Notes under the pieces: model-generated
What the model was told of the DNA's origin: nothing
Seen by the model: only the letters and a program-made list of their open reading frames with translations
The model's database searches: none
Program-made: the position numbers and the translations under genes
Shown: positions 22,058-30,473 of the stretch, in pieces
How the letters are laid out: every line of letters starts with the position of its first letter
How positions within the stretch are numbered: position 1 is the first letter of the stretch
Origin: an uncultured Synechococcus sp.
GTDB lineage: Bacteria > Cyanobacteriota > Cyanobacteriia > Phormidesmidales > Phormidesmidaceae
Length of the DNA stretch: 37,068 bases
NCBI GenBank assembly: GCA_937911865.1
Contig: CALDSK010000316.1
Location: forward strand, 1 to 37,068
Direction: 5' to 3'

Positions 22058-24655
22058 ATGGCGGTGAGGCCGTCTGGAGAATCTACTAACGTGGCCAACC
22101 TCTTTTCACAGCTGAAGCAATGGTCGTTGAGGCTTACAGGTTCAGGACGTCAATCTCCTCCTGGCGCGACAAAACGCTATCAGCAGTCTATTCGTACGGG
22201 AGGCCAAATCCCCATTCATCCGTTAACTGATGCGCCGCCTGTCACCCCCTCAAATGTCGACAGCTCAAGCGCTAGCGGCCCATATAACAATCTGAATAAC
22301 AATCCGATCGCTCAAAGAACTAATGGGCCGACAGATGCGATGCCCCACATTGCCAGGGCAACGCCAGCTGTCGCTTCTGCGAGGCGCGATCGCACTCACG
22401 GCCCGCTCAGAAAGCCGCCCTACAAGCGCATTCGGTTTTGGCTGCTGCTGCTGCTAGGGGCTGGTATCGCTGGGCCGAGCGCTCGTATGTATGTGCTATG
22501 GAGCAATCTGCAAGAGACCGTGCCTGACGTTCGCAAGGCTCTTACCTATGAACGCAGCGGCACAATTACCCTGAAAGACTCGGACGGCAGGGTCCTACAG
22601 AAGGTAGGACCGACTGCACAAGAGAGCTTGAGCTATGACGAAATTCCAGAGGTGGTTATCCAAGCCTTTATCTCTGCCGAAGACCGGCGGTTCAGAGAGC
22701 ACAATGGCGTAGACTACCGCTCTATTGCGCGCGCGACGCTCGCAAACGTCACCAGTGGCGGCGTTGTAGAAGGGGCCAGTACCATCACCCAGCAGCTGGC
22801 TCGTATTACATTCCTCAATCAGGATCGAAGCTTTCAGCGCAAGCTGAAAGAGGCCATTCTAGCCCAGCGGCTAGAAGAAGAGCTGGGTAAAGACAAAGTT
22901 TTAGAGCGCTACTTAAATCTGGTGTATCTGGGCGCGGGCGCTTACGGCGTAGCAGATGCGGCCTGGATTTATTTTGGTAAAACGGTCGAGGAGCTAACGG
23001 TCGCAGAAGTTGCCCTGATTGCAGGCATGGCACCTGCGCCAGGCGTCTATTCAACAAATCCGGAAGCTGCTCGCACGCAGAGAGATAAGGTCATTAGCCG
23101 CATGGAGGCCAATGGCGTTATTACGACCGCGCAGGCTACTGAGGCCTACGGGGCTGACTTTTCACTAGAGACGCAAGAGCCGAAGTATCTGTATAGTCAG
23201 TTTCCCTACTTCACCATCTACATTAAAAAGCAGCTGGAGCAAATCCTTTCTCCAGAAGAGTTGGATGCGGGTGGCCTGGTCGTAGAAACGTCGCTGAACA
23301 CGAAGTGGCAGACCGCCGCTGAAAAAACGGTAGAAGAAATTATTGAAGAATACGGTCAGTGGCAGAATTTTGAGCAGGCTTCGCTGGTGGCCATTGACCC
23401 CGTCACCGGAGAAATTCGGGCTATGGTGGGCGGCACCGATTTTGATGGCAGTCAGTTTAACCGGGTAACTCAGGCACAAAGGCAGCCGGGCTCTACGTTT
23501 AAGGCATTTGTGTATGCGACTGCGATCGCCACTGGCATGTCTCCGTACAAAACCTACGCGGACGCTCGCTACGTCGTAGACGGCTACGAGCCCAAAAACT
23601 ACGGCGGCGGCTACAGCGGCTACGTTGACCTGCGCCGCGCCCTCTCTAGCTCTATCAACATTGTCGCCGTCAAGCTACTTGTCGATGTTGGCTTTGACCC
23701 AGTGATTGCCCTGGCTCATCGCATGGGTGTCAAATCCAGTCTGCTACCGGCCTATTCGCTAGCGCTAGGGTCTTCAGAAGTAAATCTGCTGGAGTTGACT
23801 AGCGCCTACGGTGCGTTCGCCGCGGAAGGTAAACACGTTGCTCCGCATGGTATCACCCGAATTACCAATGGGCAGGGCGATGTGATTTATGAATTCGATG
23901 AAAAGCCTAAGCAGGCCCTCGATCCAGATACTGCTTCGATTATGACCTGGATGATGGAAGGCGTTGTTAACGGCGGCAGCGGTGGCAATGCCGCTATCCC
24001 TGGCAGGCCAGTAGCCGGGAAAACAGGCACCTCCGAAAAGAACAGAGACCTCTGGTTTGTTGGTTTTACGCCACAGCTAGTTGCTGGCGTATGGATGGGT
24101 AACGATGACAGCACCCCCACTGGCGGCGCAAGTCGCACTGCCGCGCTAGCCTGGTACAGGTTTGTAGACCAGTTTATTGATGATCTGCCGGTTGAAGAGT
24201 TTCCAGAGTTGCCCACCTTAGGGGGACGCGATGGCTCTTTGCGTGCTAAGCCGATATATCCAAGACGCGTTGATGCCGATCGGCCGGGAGAAAGCGATCG
24301 CGACGCCGCGCCAAGTCGTCAAGCTGCCAGCTCAGATACGTCAGAAAGCAGCAGTTCTTGGGAGCCCGAACCCGAAGAGGATGACTCGGAATCTGAGGAT
24401 AGGCCAAATTCTATTTTCAACGGCTCTTCTGAGTCAGACGCCGTTGAGCCACCCGCTGACTCAGCCGCTGAGCCCGCGCCAGCCCCAGCGCCGCCCCCTG
24501 CCCCAGCGCCGCCCCCTGCGCCCGCGCCACCCCCTGCTGCGCCACCCGCACCCGCACCTCCTCCGCCAACCCCAGCTCCTCCAGCGCCACCCCCTCCGGC
24601 GCCCGCACCCGCACCTGCGCCGTCACCCCCAAGACCCAGCGTGCTAGATAATTAG
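22058..24655 (+). CDS. Class A penicillin-binding protein (PBP1A-type)
   Basis: A bifunctional 865-residue peptidoglycan glycosyltransferase and transpeptidase. After a ~125-residue cytoplasmic region and one membrane helix (about 128-146), the GT51 domain shows EDRRFREHNGVDYRSIARA and STITQQLAR. The transpeptidase has SxxK in RQPGSTFKAF, SxN in LSSSINIV and KTG in AGKTGTSEKNRDLWF. The last ~130 residues are a Ser/Glu/Asp-rich part and then a tail made almost only of Pro and Ala (PAPAPPPAPAPPP), which could span or anchor in the wall. The ATG at 22058 lacks a strong ribosome binding site. A strong terminator follows at 24689-24726. PBP2 is encoded downstream on the same strand. Confidence 0.95.
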   Translation: MAVRPSGESTNVANLFSQLKQWSLRLTGSGRQSPPGATKRYQQSIRTGGQIPIHPLTDAPPVTPSNVDSSSASGPYNNLNNNPIAQRTNGPTDAMPHIARATPAVASARRDRTHGPLRKPPYKRIRFWLLLLLGAGIAGPSARMYVLWSNLQETVPDVRKALTYERSGTITLKDSDGRVLQKVGPTAQESLSYDEIPEVVIQAFISAEDRRFREHNGVDYRSIARATLANVTSGGVVEGASTITQQLARITFLNQDRSFQRKLKEAILAQRLEEELGKDKVLERYLNLVYLGAGAYGVADAAWIYFGKTVEELTVAEVALIAGMAPAPGVYSTNPEAARTQRDKVISRMEANGVITTAQATEAYGADFSLETQEPKYLYSQFPYFTIYIKKQLEQILSPEELDAGGLVVETSLNTKWQTAAEKTVEEIIEEYGQWQNFEQASLVAIDPVTGEIRAMVGGTDFDGSQFNRVTQAQRQPGSTFKAFVYATAIATGMSPYKTYADARYVVDGYEPKNYGGGYSGYVDLRRALSSSINIVAVKLLVDVGFDPVIALAHRMGVKSSLLPAYSLALGSSEVNLLELTSAYGAFAAEGKHVAPHGITRITNGQGDVIYEFDEKPKQALDPDTASIMTWMMEGVVNGGSGGNAAIPGRPVAGKTGTSEKNRDLWFVGFTPQLVAGVWMGNDDSTPTGGASRTAALAWYRFVDQFIDDLPVEEFPELPTLGGRDGSLRAKPIYPRRVDADRPGESDRDAAPSRQAASSDTSESSSSWEPEPEEDDSESEDRPNSIFNGSSESDAVEPPADSAAEPAPAPAPPPAPAPPPAPAPPPAAPPAPAPPPPTPAPPAPPPPAPAPAPAPSPPRPSVLDN

Positions 24656-24688
24656 AGCGCTCTCCTGCTCTAAAGAATGCTGTAGTCA

Positions 24689-24726
24689 AAAGGAGCCGCA
24701 CAGCAGCTTCGCCGTGCGGCTCCTTT
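24689..24726 (+). terminator. Strong rho-independent terminator after PBP1A
   Basis: AAAGGAGCCGCAC (24689-24701) pairs with GTGCGGCTCCTTT (24714-24726) over a 12-nt loop, 33 bp past the PBP1A stop; the stem is GC-rich and ends in TTTCTCC. Confidence 0.85.
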
Positions 24727-24789
24727 CTCCGTGTTCATTCATGTCTAAAGCGGAAACGTTAAACTGATAGAAATTTTGCTATGGCTTCT

Positions 24790-24876
24790 GTCGAGTTGCC
24801 TAAGCCCCTTTCATCGGCTGAAACCGTTACATAGCAGCAGGCAACTCGACTAGCAGCGGTGAGAAACCGCGCTGCT
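24790..24876 (+). ncRNA. Yfr2/Cyano-1-like structured RNA, copy 2
   Basis: The closing stem GTCGAGTTGCC (24790-24800) pairs with GGCAACTCGAC (24840-24850). The enclosed loop shares 23 bases with copy 1 (24814-24836 here), including GAAACCGTTACATAGC. Relative to copy 1 the stem has a T-to-C change on one side and A-to-G on the other, which keeps the pairing. A second hairpin, AGCAGCG (24852-24858) with CGCTGCT (24870-24876), follows and could serve as terminator. Assignment to the Yfr2 small RNA family rests on memory of its loop. Confidence 0.7.
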
Positions 24877-24904
24877 TTGCGGCGTTAGGGAACGCTCACC
24901 AAGA

Positions 24905-24930
24905 CAAAGTAAGAATGCATCCTTACTTTG
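24905..24930. promoter_or_regulatory. Hairpin/palindrome upstream of mrdA
   Basis: CAAAGTAAG (24905-24913) and CTTACTTTG (24922-24930) flank A-ATGCAT-C, itself a palindrome. It could be an operator or mRNA hairpin for the PBP2 gene. Confidence 0.45.
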
Positions 24931-24975
24931 CTATATCGGCTTAGCATCAGGACTCATTAACGATAGTTTGTGCCC

Positions 24976-26823
24976 ATGGCTTTTACTCAGCGCTCATCTA
25001 GCTTTGGTGAAAAAAAAGGAGGCCGTACGGTTGGCCGTCAGTATCAGTCTGTGTTCATTATGCTGATGCTGAGTTTGGTGATGCTAGGCGGTATTGGTAG
25101 CCGACTGGCGTATCTACAGCTAGTGCAAGGAGAGCGCAACCGTGAGCTGGCCGAAGACAATCGCATTTTGCTCTTGCCCAGACGTCCGGCAAGAGGCACT
25201 ATCTTCGATCGCAACGGCAAAATTTTAGTCGGCTCGCGGCTCGCTCACTCAGTCTCCATCTGGCCAATTTCTCTGCCGAAAGAACAAGCAGAAAAAGACC
25301 GCGTGATTGAGCGGCTAGCTCAAATTCTGGATGTGCCCGCAGTAGAAATTATGGAGAGGGTAGAGCGTACGAGCTACAACCCCAACAAAGCGGTCCCCAT
25401 TTCGCGCGGCGTCAGCTCAGCCCAGACGACGGCGCTAGCAGAATATGCCTCAGAGCTGCCCGGCGTGCGGGTAGAGGCCGAAGCTGTACGCAACTATCCG
25501 CATGGAGATTTGGCTGCGCACGCCTTAGGCTACACAGGCGAACTTAGCCCGGAAGACCTAGAGGAAAAAATTAAAGAGGATGAAGCGCTCGAAGACGATG
25601 AAAAGATGGAATATCGTCTGGGCGATGTGATCGGCAAAATGGGCCTGGAAATGGCACTAGAGCCCACCTTGCGCGGTGAGTGGGGCGGTCAGCAGGTAGA
25701 GGTAGACAGCAGTGGTAACGTGCTGAGCGTGATCGGAGAAGAGCCGCCTATTTCTGGGCAAGACGTGCAAACCTCGTTAGACCTGGATCTGCAAAAGGCG
25801 GCTGAGGTGGCGCTGGGCGATCACATCGGTGCGATTGTAGCTATTGATCCCAGAGACGGCGCGGTGCGAGCGATGGTCAGCCGACCGACATTTGACCCCA
25901 ACATTTTCTCCACCCGGATTACGCAGGCCCAGTGGGAGCAGTTTACAAAAAACGGATACCCGCTGGTAAACCGGGCAATGCAGGCCTACGCACCGGCCAG
26001 TACATTCAAAATAGTCACAACGACAGCAGGCATAGAATCGGGTAAATTCGATGCGGAAGTCGTGCTGCCCACCTATGCCTCCTTGAACTTTGGTGGCATT
26101 CAGTTTTGGGACTGGAATAATGCGGGATTTGGCCCGTTGGGCTTTAGGGGCGCTATGGCCTGGAGTAGCGATACGTTTTTCTATCAGGTGGGGCGCGCTG
26201 TCGGCGAGAATGAGCTACAAATGTGGATGCGTGCCTACTGACTGGGCAAAAAGACGGGCAGTGAACTTGGCGATGAGGAATCCGAGTGGCTAGTGCCGAC
26301 TGAGGAATGGAAGCAAGAGATTATGGGCGAACCCTGGTATCTGGGCGACACGATTAATTCTTCCATTGGACAGGGCAATGTGCTAGCTACGCCCCTACAA
26401 GTTGCAGTGATGTTTGCGGTGGTCGCCAATGGAGGCGACCTGGTAACGCCGCACTTTGTCGTCACAGAAGGCGAAGATCCTCAGAAGTGGCGAGAGTCTT
26501 TAAATATGGATCCTAAAACCGTAAAAGTCTTACAAGAGGGTCTGCGTCAGGTCGTGACAGCGGGTACAGGCGGCGCGGTTAATGATCCTAAGCTGCCAAA
26601 TATTGCAGGCAAAAGCGGTACGGCAGAAGCGCAGCCAAGAGAGAGTCACACCTGGTTTGGCGCCTATGGTCCGTACGAAAACCCTGAAATTGTGGTGGTC
26701 GCGTTTGGTGAGCACTCGGGTGGTGGCGGCGGTTCGTTTGCGGCGCCGATGGTAAAGCAGGTGCTCGATCAATACTTCGGTGTAGAGCGAGAAGAAGAAG
26801 AAGAGACACCAGCTGCGCCGTAG
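24976..26823 (+). pseudogene. mrdA: PBP2 (MrdA) gene interrupted by in-frame TGA
   Basis: The two reading-frame parts (24976-26238 and 26242-26823) are in the same frame and together encode a normal-length 615-residue PBP2, the transpeptidase for lateral wall elongation. A membrane helix lies at about 20-40. The first part holds the dimerisation domain, SxxK in APASTFKIVT and SSD in WSSDTFFYQ. A TGA at 26239-26241 interrupts the sequence ...MWMRAY-stop-LGKKTGSEL, where relatives have Gly (AYGLGKKTG); one G-to-T change in GGA explains it. The second part holds AGKSGTAEAQP, the KSG active-site motif, so a product ending at the TGA would be inactive. It may be a true nonsense mutation, readthrough or a sequence error. 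Start is the ATG at 24976 rather than the GTG at 24970. Confidence 0.88.
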
Positions 26824-26824
26824 G

Positions 26825-27178
26825 TTAGCCAAAGGTGGTGCCGTTCCAACCCCACATGGCGCCTTTGCTATCGGCAAACTCAATATAGGTGCGATTGGAT
26901 GGGACGCCTAGAGCCGCTTGAACTTTGGCGCAAAAATCCTGGCTCATGGTTTGGGTGCGATCGCCGCCCATGGTCCCCACGCTCTTAATTTGTATGTAGC
27001 AAGCGGGATCGCTCGTGCCGCCAAACGTCATTGCGGTCCCGGGTTCAAATGCTGTCATGACGTAAGACTCTGGCTTGCCTAGATGCTTCGACAGGCTGGC
27101 CGACAGCTGCTTGAGCAAATCTTCTACGGTTGTCTTCGCGGGTGCTTCTACAGAGGTTTGAACTTTAATCAGGGGCAT
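26825..27178 (-). CDS. MIF-like / phenylpyruvate tautomerase-related protein
   Basis: A 117-residue member of the MIF branch of the tautomerase superfamily. It has the catalytic Pro after the start Met (MPLIKVQTSV), which acts as general base once Met is removed. YVMTAFEPGTAMTFGGTSDPACYI and NRTYIEFADSKGAMWGWNGTTF match the MIF pattern at about residues 39-60 and 95-116. Such proteins form trimers. A tautomerase activity on keto/enol substrates is expected but its natural substrate in cyanobacteria is unknown. The stop is one base from the mrdA stop, on the other strand. Confidence 0.92.
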   Translation of the reverse strand: MPLIKVQTSVEAPAKTTVEDLLKQLSASLSKHLGKPESYVMTAFEPGTAMTFGGTSDPACYIQIKSVGTMGGDRTQTMSQDFCAKVQAALGVPSNRTYIEFADSKGAMWGWNGTTFG

Positions 27179-27322
27179 AGTATTGGGTGCGCTGAGCTGA
27201 GCTTACTGATTTCGATAGAAAAATGACAAGATCATTATCCCCTTTTCCTCTTTCAATCGAGATACTTTTCTTAACAAAACTCAGAACACCGCTATCATAA
27301 TAGGAACATTACATTACTTAAT

Positions 27323-28762
27323 ATGACGGCGTCCTCATCCTCCGAGCTTTCAGCGAAGCAGCGGATAAAAGGCTGGATTGAAAAACGAATACTTCTAGGT
27401 CAGCCGCTGACCCTTGAGCTGACCGCTATTTTAACGGTGTACTTCGTTCAAGGCATTTTGGGGCTAGCGCGCCTAGCCGTCAGCTTTTTTCTCAAGGACG
27501 ATATTGCGCTTTCGCCAGCAGAAGTGTCTGCGCTGATGGGAATTGCGGCCCTCCCCTGGACGATTAAGCCCGTGTTTGGCTTTTTGTCAGATGGGCTGCC
27601 TATTCTGCGCTACCGGCGGCGGCCCTATCTGATTATTTCTGGGGTCTTGGGTGCGATCGCTTGGCTCTCCATGGCGACGGTCGTCAATACCGCACTGGCT
27701 GCCACCGCTGCTATTCTCTTATCCTCTTTGTCTGTCGCAATCTCCGACGTCATCGTCGATTCTTTGGTGGTAGAGCGCGCCCGCAAAGAAGGACAAGGCA
27801 GCGCGGGTACGCTGCAATCGCTGGCCTGGGGCGCATCTGCCATTGGCGGACTGATTACTGCCTACCTGGGCGGGCTGCTGCTAGAGCGCACCAGTACGCA
27901 GGTTATTTTTGCCATTACGGCCACCTTTCCATTGATCGTATGTGGCGTCGCCTGGCTGATTGCAGAAGACCCCGTTACGGAAAAGTCGAATTGGAAAGTG
28001 GTGACCAATCAGGTCAAGCTCTTGAAAGGGGCAGTCTCTCAGCGAGTAATTTGGATGCCCGCGCTGTTTCTATTTCTGTGGCAGGCAACGCCCACCGCTG
28101 ACTCAGCCTTCTTCTTCTTTTCTACCAATGAGCTTGGCTTTGCTCCCGAATTTCTAGGACGCGTCAGGCTGGTGACCAGTTTGGCCTCCTTAATTGGCAT
28201 TTGGATTTTTCAACGATTTTTGAAGGAAGTCTCGTTTCGCAAGATTTTCGCCTGGTCCACAGTCGTCTCGGCAGCGCTGGGAATGACGACCCTAATTTTA
28301 GTCACCCACCTAAACCGCAGCCTGGGAATTGACGACCAGTGGTTTAGTCTTGGCGATAGTCTGGTGCTCACCGTCGCCGGGCAAATTGCCTTTATGCCCG
28401 TACTGGTTCTCTCAGCTCGCCTCTGCCCACCCGGCGTGGAGGCGACGCTGTTTGCCCTGCTAATGTCTGTGGTTAATCTTTCTGGATTACTCTCGCATGA
28501 GCTGGGCGCACTGTTAACCCATCAGCTGGGCGTGACCGAAACAGATTTTACTAACCTGTGGCGGCTGGTGCTGATTACCAATCTCACCACGCTTTTGCCG
28601 CTACCGCTGCTCGGACTGCTACCCGCTGCATCGGCTACGGGCATTGGAGAAGGCGCTGACACTAAAGCGCAGCCCTCGTCAGGAGAGGCTGAACCTGTGT
28701 TTGCGCTAGCGACGCCTGAAGTCAGTGACGATGCTGCCGTTCGACTGGATATCACGCTTTAG
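27323..28762 (+). CDS. Folate-biopterin transporter (FBT/BT1 family)
   Basis: A 479-residue membrane protein of the MFS-related FBT family, with about 12 hydrophobic segments. The FFLKDDIALSPAEVSALMGI region and IKPVFGFLSDGLPILRYRRR, near residues 55-95, are typical of BT1/FBT proteins, which carry folates and pterins; the Synechocystis homologue has been shown to transport folates. The final ~45 residues are polar and disordered. The ATG at 27323 has no strong ribosome binding site. The next gene starts 59 bp downstream on the same strand. A link with photolyase is possible because folates are light-harvesting cofactors, but this is inference. Confidence 0.93.
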   Translation: MTASSSSELSAKQRIKGWIEKRILLGQPLTLELTAILTVYFVQGILGLARLAVSFFLKDDIALSPAEVSALMGIAALPWTIKPVFGFLSDGLPILRYRRRPYLIISGVLGAIAWLSMATVVNTALAATAAILLSSLSVAISDVIVDSLVVERARKEGQGSAGTLQSLAWGASAIGGLITAYLGGLLLERTSTQVIFAITATFPLIVCGVAWLIAEDPVTEKSNWKVVTNQVKLLKGAVSQRVIWMPALFLFLWQATPTADSAFFFFSTNELGFAPEFLGRVRLVTSLASLIGIWIFQRFLKEVSFRKIFAWSTVVSAALGMTTLILVTHLNRSLGIDDQWFSLGDSLVLTVAGQIAFMPVLVLSARLCPPGVEATLFALLMSVVNLSGLLSHELGALLTHQLGVTETDFTNLWRLVLITNLTTLLPLPLLGLLPAASATGIGEGADTKAQPSSGEAEPVFALATPEVSDDAAVRLDITL

Positions 28763-28821
28763 GTTTCAATTCCTTAGGTTTTTACGCCAACAAACTTTAG
28801 CTACTACCTTCACACCTTTCT

Positions 28822-30297
28822 ATGCAAACGCTTAATCCGCCCGCTCGCTCAACTCAATATACTCGTGAAGATTGGCTCGGTGGCTATCGCTCTCAGCCGG
28901 AAGAGTTCGCCTACTGGATAGATGAGATAGAAGGCAAAATTCCAACAGAGCTGACCGGTACAATTTTCCGCAATGGGCCAGGCCTTACAGACGTTAACGG
29001 CTATCGCTTGAAGCACCCTTTTGATGGCGACGGCATGATTAATTCCATTGCTATCAAGGAGGGAAGGGCGTTCTATCGCAACAAGTTTGTTCGCACGGAA
29101 GGGTATCTGGCAGAACAAAAAAGTGACAAGCCTGAATATCGCGGTGTGTTTGGCACCCAGAAGCCAGGCGGTTGGCTAGCGAATGCTTTCGATATCAAGC
29201 TGAAAAATATTGCCAACACGCATATCGTGTACTGGGGGCAGAAGCTATTGGCGCTCTGGGAAGCGGCCGAACCGCATCGGCTCGATCCTCACACGCTAGA
29301 AACGCAGGGCCTTGAATACTTAGATGGTTTGCTGAGCACAGGAGATGCCTTTGCTGCTCACCCTAAGTTTGATCCAGATTGCGAAGGCACACCCAGAATG
29401 GTGAACTTTGGCGTAAAGACAGGACTTTCTAGCACGATTAGCCTGTACGAGTTTACGCCAGACGGTAAGCTTGCCAGCACTTACGCTCACAGCGTGCCAG
29501 GATTTGCCTTCCTGCACGATTTCGCCATTACGCCGAACTACTGCATTTTTGTACAAAATCCGGTGAGCTTTAATCCGCTGCCGTTTGTCATGGGCTTTAA
29601 GGGTGCGGCTGAATGCATTCAGTTTAATCCTAAGCAGCCGACTAAAATTGTGCTGATTCCTCGCGGCGACAGCGGGGAAGTGAGATTTTTTGAGACCGAT
29701 CCTTGCTTTGTTTTCCACCATGCCAATGCCTTTGAACAAGACGGGCTGCTAATTTTAGATTCTGTTTGTTACGACAGCTTTCCTACGCTAGACGATGCGG
29801 AGGATTACAGCACAGTGGACTTTGATCACGTGCCAGCCAGCCAGCTGTGGCGCTTTACGGTAGAGCTAGCGACAGAGCAAGTGACCGTTGAGAAGCTGAT
29901 TGAGCGCCCCTGTGAGTTTCCCACTTTAAATCCGCAGAATGTAGGCCGCGATTATCGCTATCTATATATGGGCGCAACCCATGGAACGGTGAAGAATGCG
30001 CCACTGCAGTCGCTGATTAAGAGAGATTTAAAAACAGGAGAAGAACAGTTTTGGAGTGCTGCGCCCCGTGGATTTGGGGGTGAGCCGCTGTTTGTTGCTA
30101 GGCCTGGGGCGAGCGCAGAGGACGATGGATGGGTTTTGCTGTGGGTTTATAATGCGAAGTGCGATCGCACTGAACTTACCATCTTCAATGCCGAAGACAT
30201 TACCACTGGCCCTGTGGCTACTTTGAAGCTGACACACCATATCCCTTATGGGTTGCACGGCAGCTTTACGCCAGAGTACTTCGGCCCAGCTCAGTAG
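28822..30297 (+). CDS. Carotenoid cleavage oxygenase (RPE65/ACO family)
   Basis: A 491-residue Fe(II) dioxygenase that cuts carotenoids or apocarotenoids. The N-terminus (GTIFRNGPGL followed by HPFDGDGM) is characteristic. Histidine ligands of iron are seen in FLHDFAIT, VFHHANAF, and GLHGSF near the C-terminus, with another likely in GATHGTV. Similarity to Synechocystis apocarotenoid-15,15'-oxygenase suggests retinal formation, but several paralogues with different cut sites exist. It follows the folate transporter on the same strand and may share its transcript. A strong hairpin after the stop (30338-30375) separates it from the photolyase genes. Confidence 0.93.
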   Translation: MQTLNPPARSTQYTREDWLGGYRSQPEEFAYWIDEIEGKIPTELTGTIFRNGPGLTDVNGYRLKHPFDGDGMINSIAIKEGRAFYRNKFVRTEGYLAEQKSDKPEYRGVFGTQKPGGWLANAFDIKLKNIANTHIVYWGQKLLALWEAAEPHRLDPHTLETQGLEYLDGLLSTGDAFAAHPKFDPDCEGTPRMVNFGVKTGLSSTISLYEFTPDGKLASTYAHSVPGFAFLHDFAITPNYCIFVQNPVSFNPLPFVMGFKGAAECIQFNPKQPTKIVLIPRGDSGEVRFFETDPCFVFHHANAFEQDGLLILDSVCYDSFPTLDDAEDYSTVDFDHVPASQLWRFTVELATEQVTVEKLIERPCEFPTLNPQNVGRDYRYLYMGATHGTVKNAPLQSLIKRDLKTGEEQFWSAAPRGFGGEPLFVARPGASAEDDGWVLLWVYNAKCDRTELTIFNAEDITTGPVATLKLTHHIPYGLHGSFTPEYFGPAQ

Positions 30298-30304
30298 ACA
30301 TACG

Positions 30305-30330
30305 TTAATTGGCTCAATTAATTGGCTCAG
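30305..30330. repeat. 13-bp tandem duplication
   Basis: TTAATTGGCTCAA (30305-30317) followed by TTAATTGGCTCAG (30318-30330), just after the carotenoid oxygenase stop codon. Confidence 0.85.
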
Positions 30331-30337
30331 TCACCTG

Positions 30338-30375
30338 CTATCGAGGAACGTCATTGAATACTCGTTCCTCGATAG
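30338..30375. terminator. 13-bp perfect hairpin between convergent genes
   Basis: CTATCGAGGAACG (30338-30350) pairs with CGTTCCTCGATAG (30363-30375) over a 12-nt loop, between the carotenoid oxygenase (plus) and photolyase (minus) stops. It likely terminates one or both. Confidence 0.75.
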
Positions 30376-30473
30376 GGCTCTTTGACGGGAACTTCTAAGT
30401 CGATGCTGGTGAAAATAGTGTGATCGCCTTCTTTTCTGTCTTGTCGGATGTACTGTGATGGCATTGGGCGCCT

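Larger units (their letters stand above)
24656..24975. other. 320-bp intergenic region between the two PBP genes
   Basis: This gap holds, in order, the PBP1A terminator (24689-24726), the Yfr2-like RNA (24790-24850), a hairpin that may end it (24852-24876), and a hairpin with a palindromic loop (24905-24930) 45 bp before the PBP2 start. No protein gene is seen. Confidence 0.7.

Noticed and set aside
24416..24655. CRISPR-like array from regularly spaced repeats
   Set aside because: The repeats in this window are contiguous tandem units or coding low-complexity DNA with no spacers of constant length; no cas genes are present.
24231..24701. Long Pro/Arg/Leu-rich ORFs on both strands over the PBP1A tail
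   Set aside because: They are shadows of the GC-rich proline repeat region in other frames.
26239..26241. Reading TGA as tryptophan in this genome
   Set aside because: TGA also ends mntA (2783-2785) and the DraG-like gene (14269-14271), and the expected residue here is Gly, not Trp.
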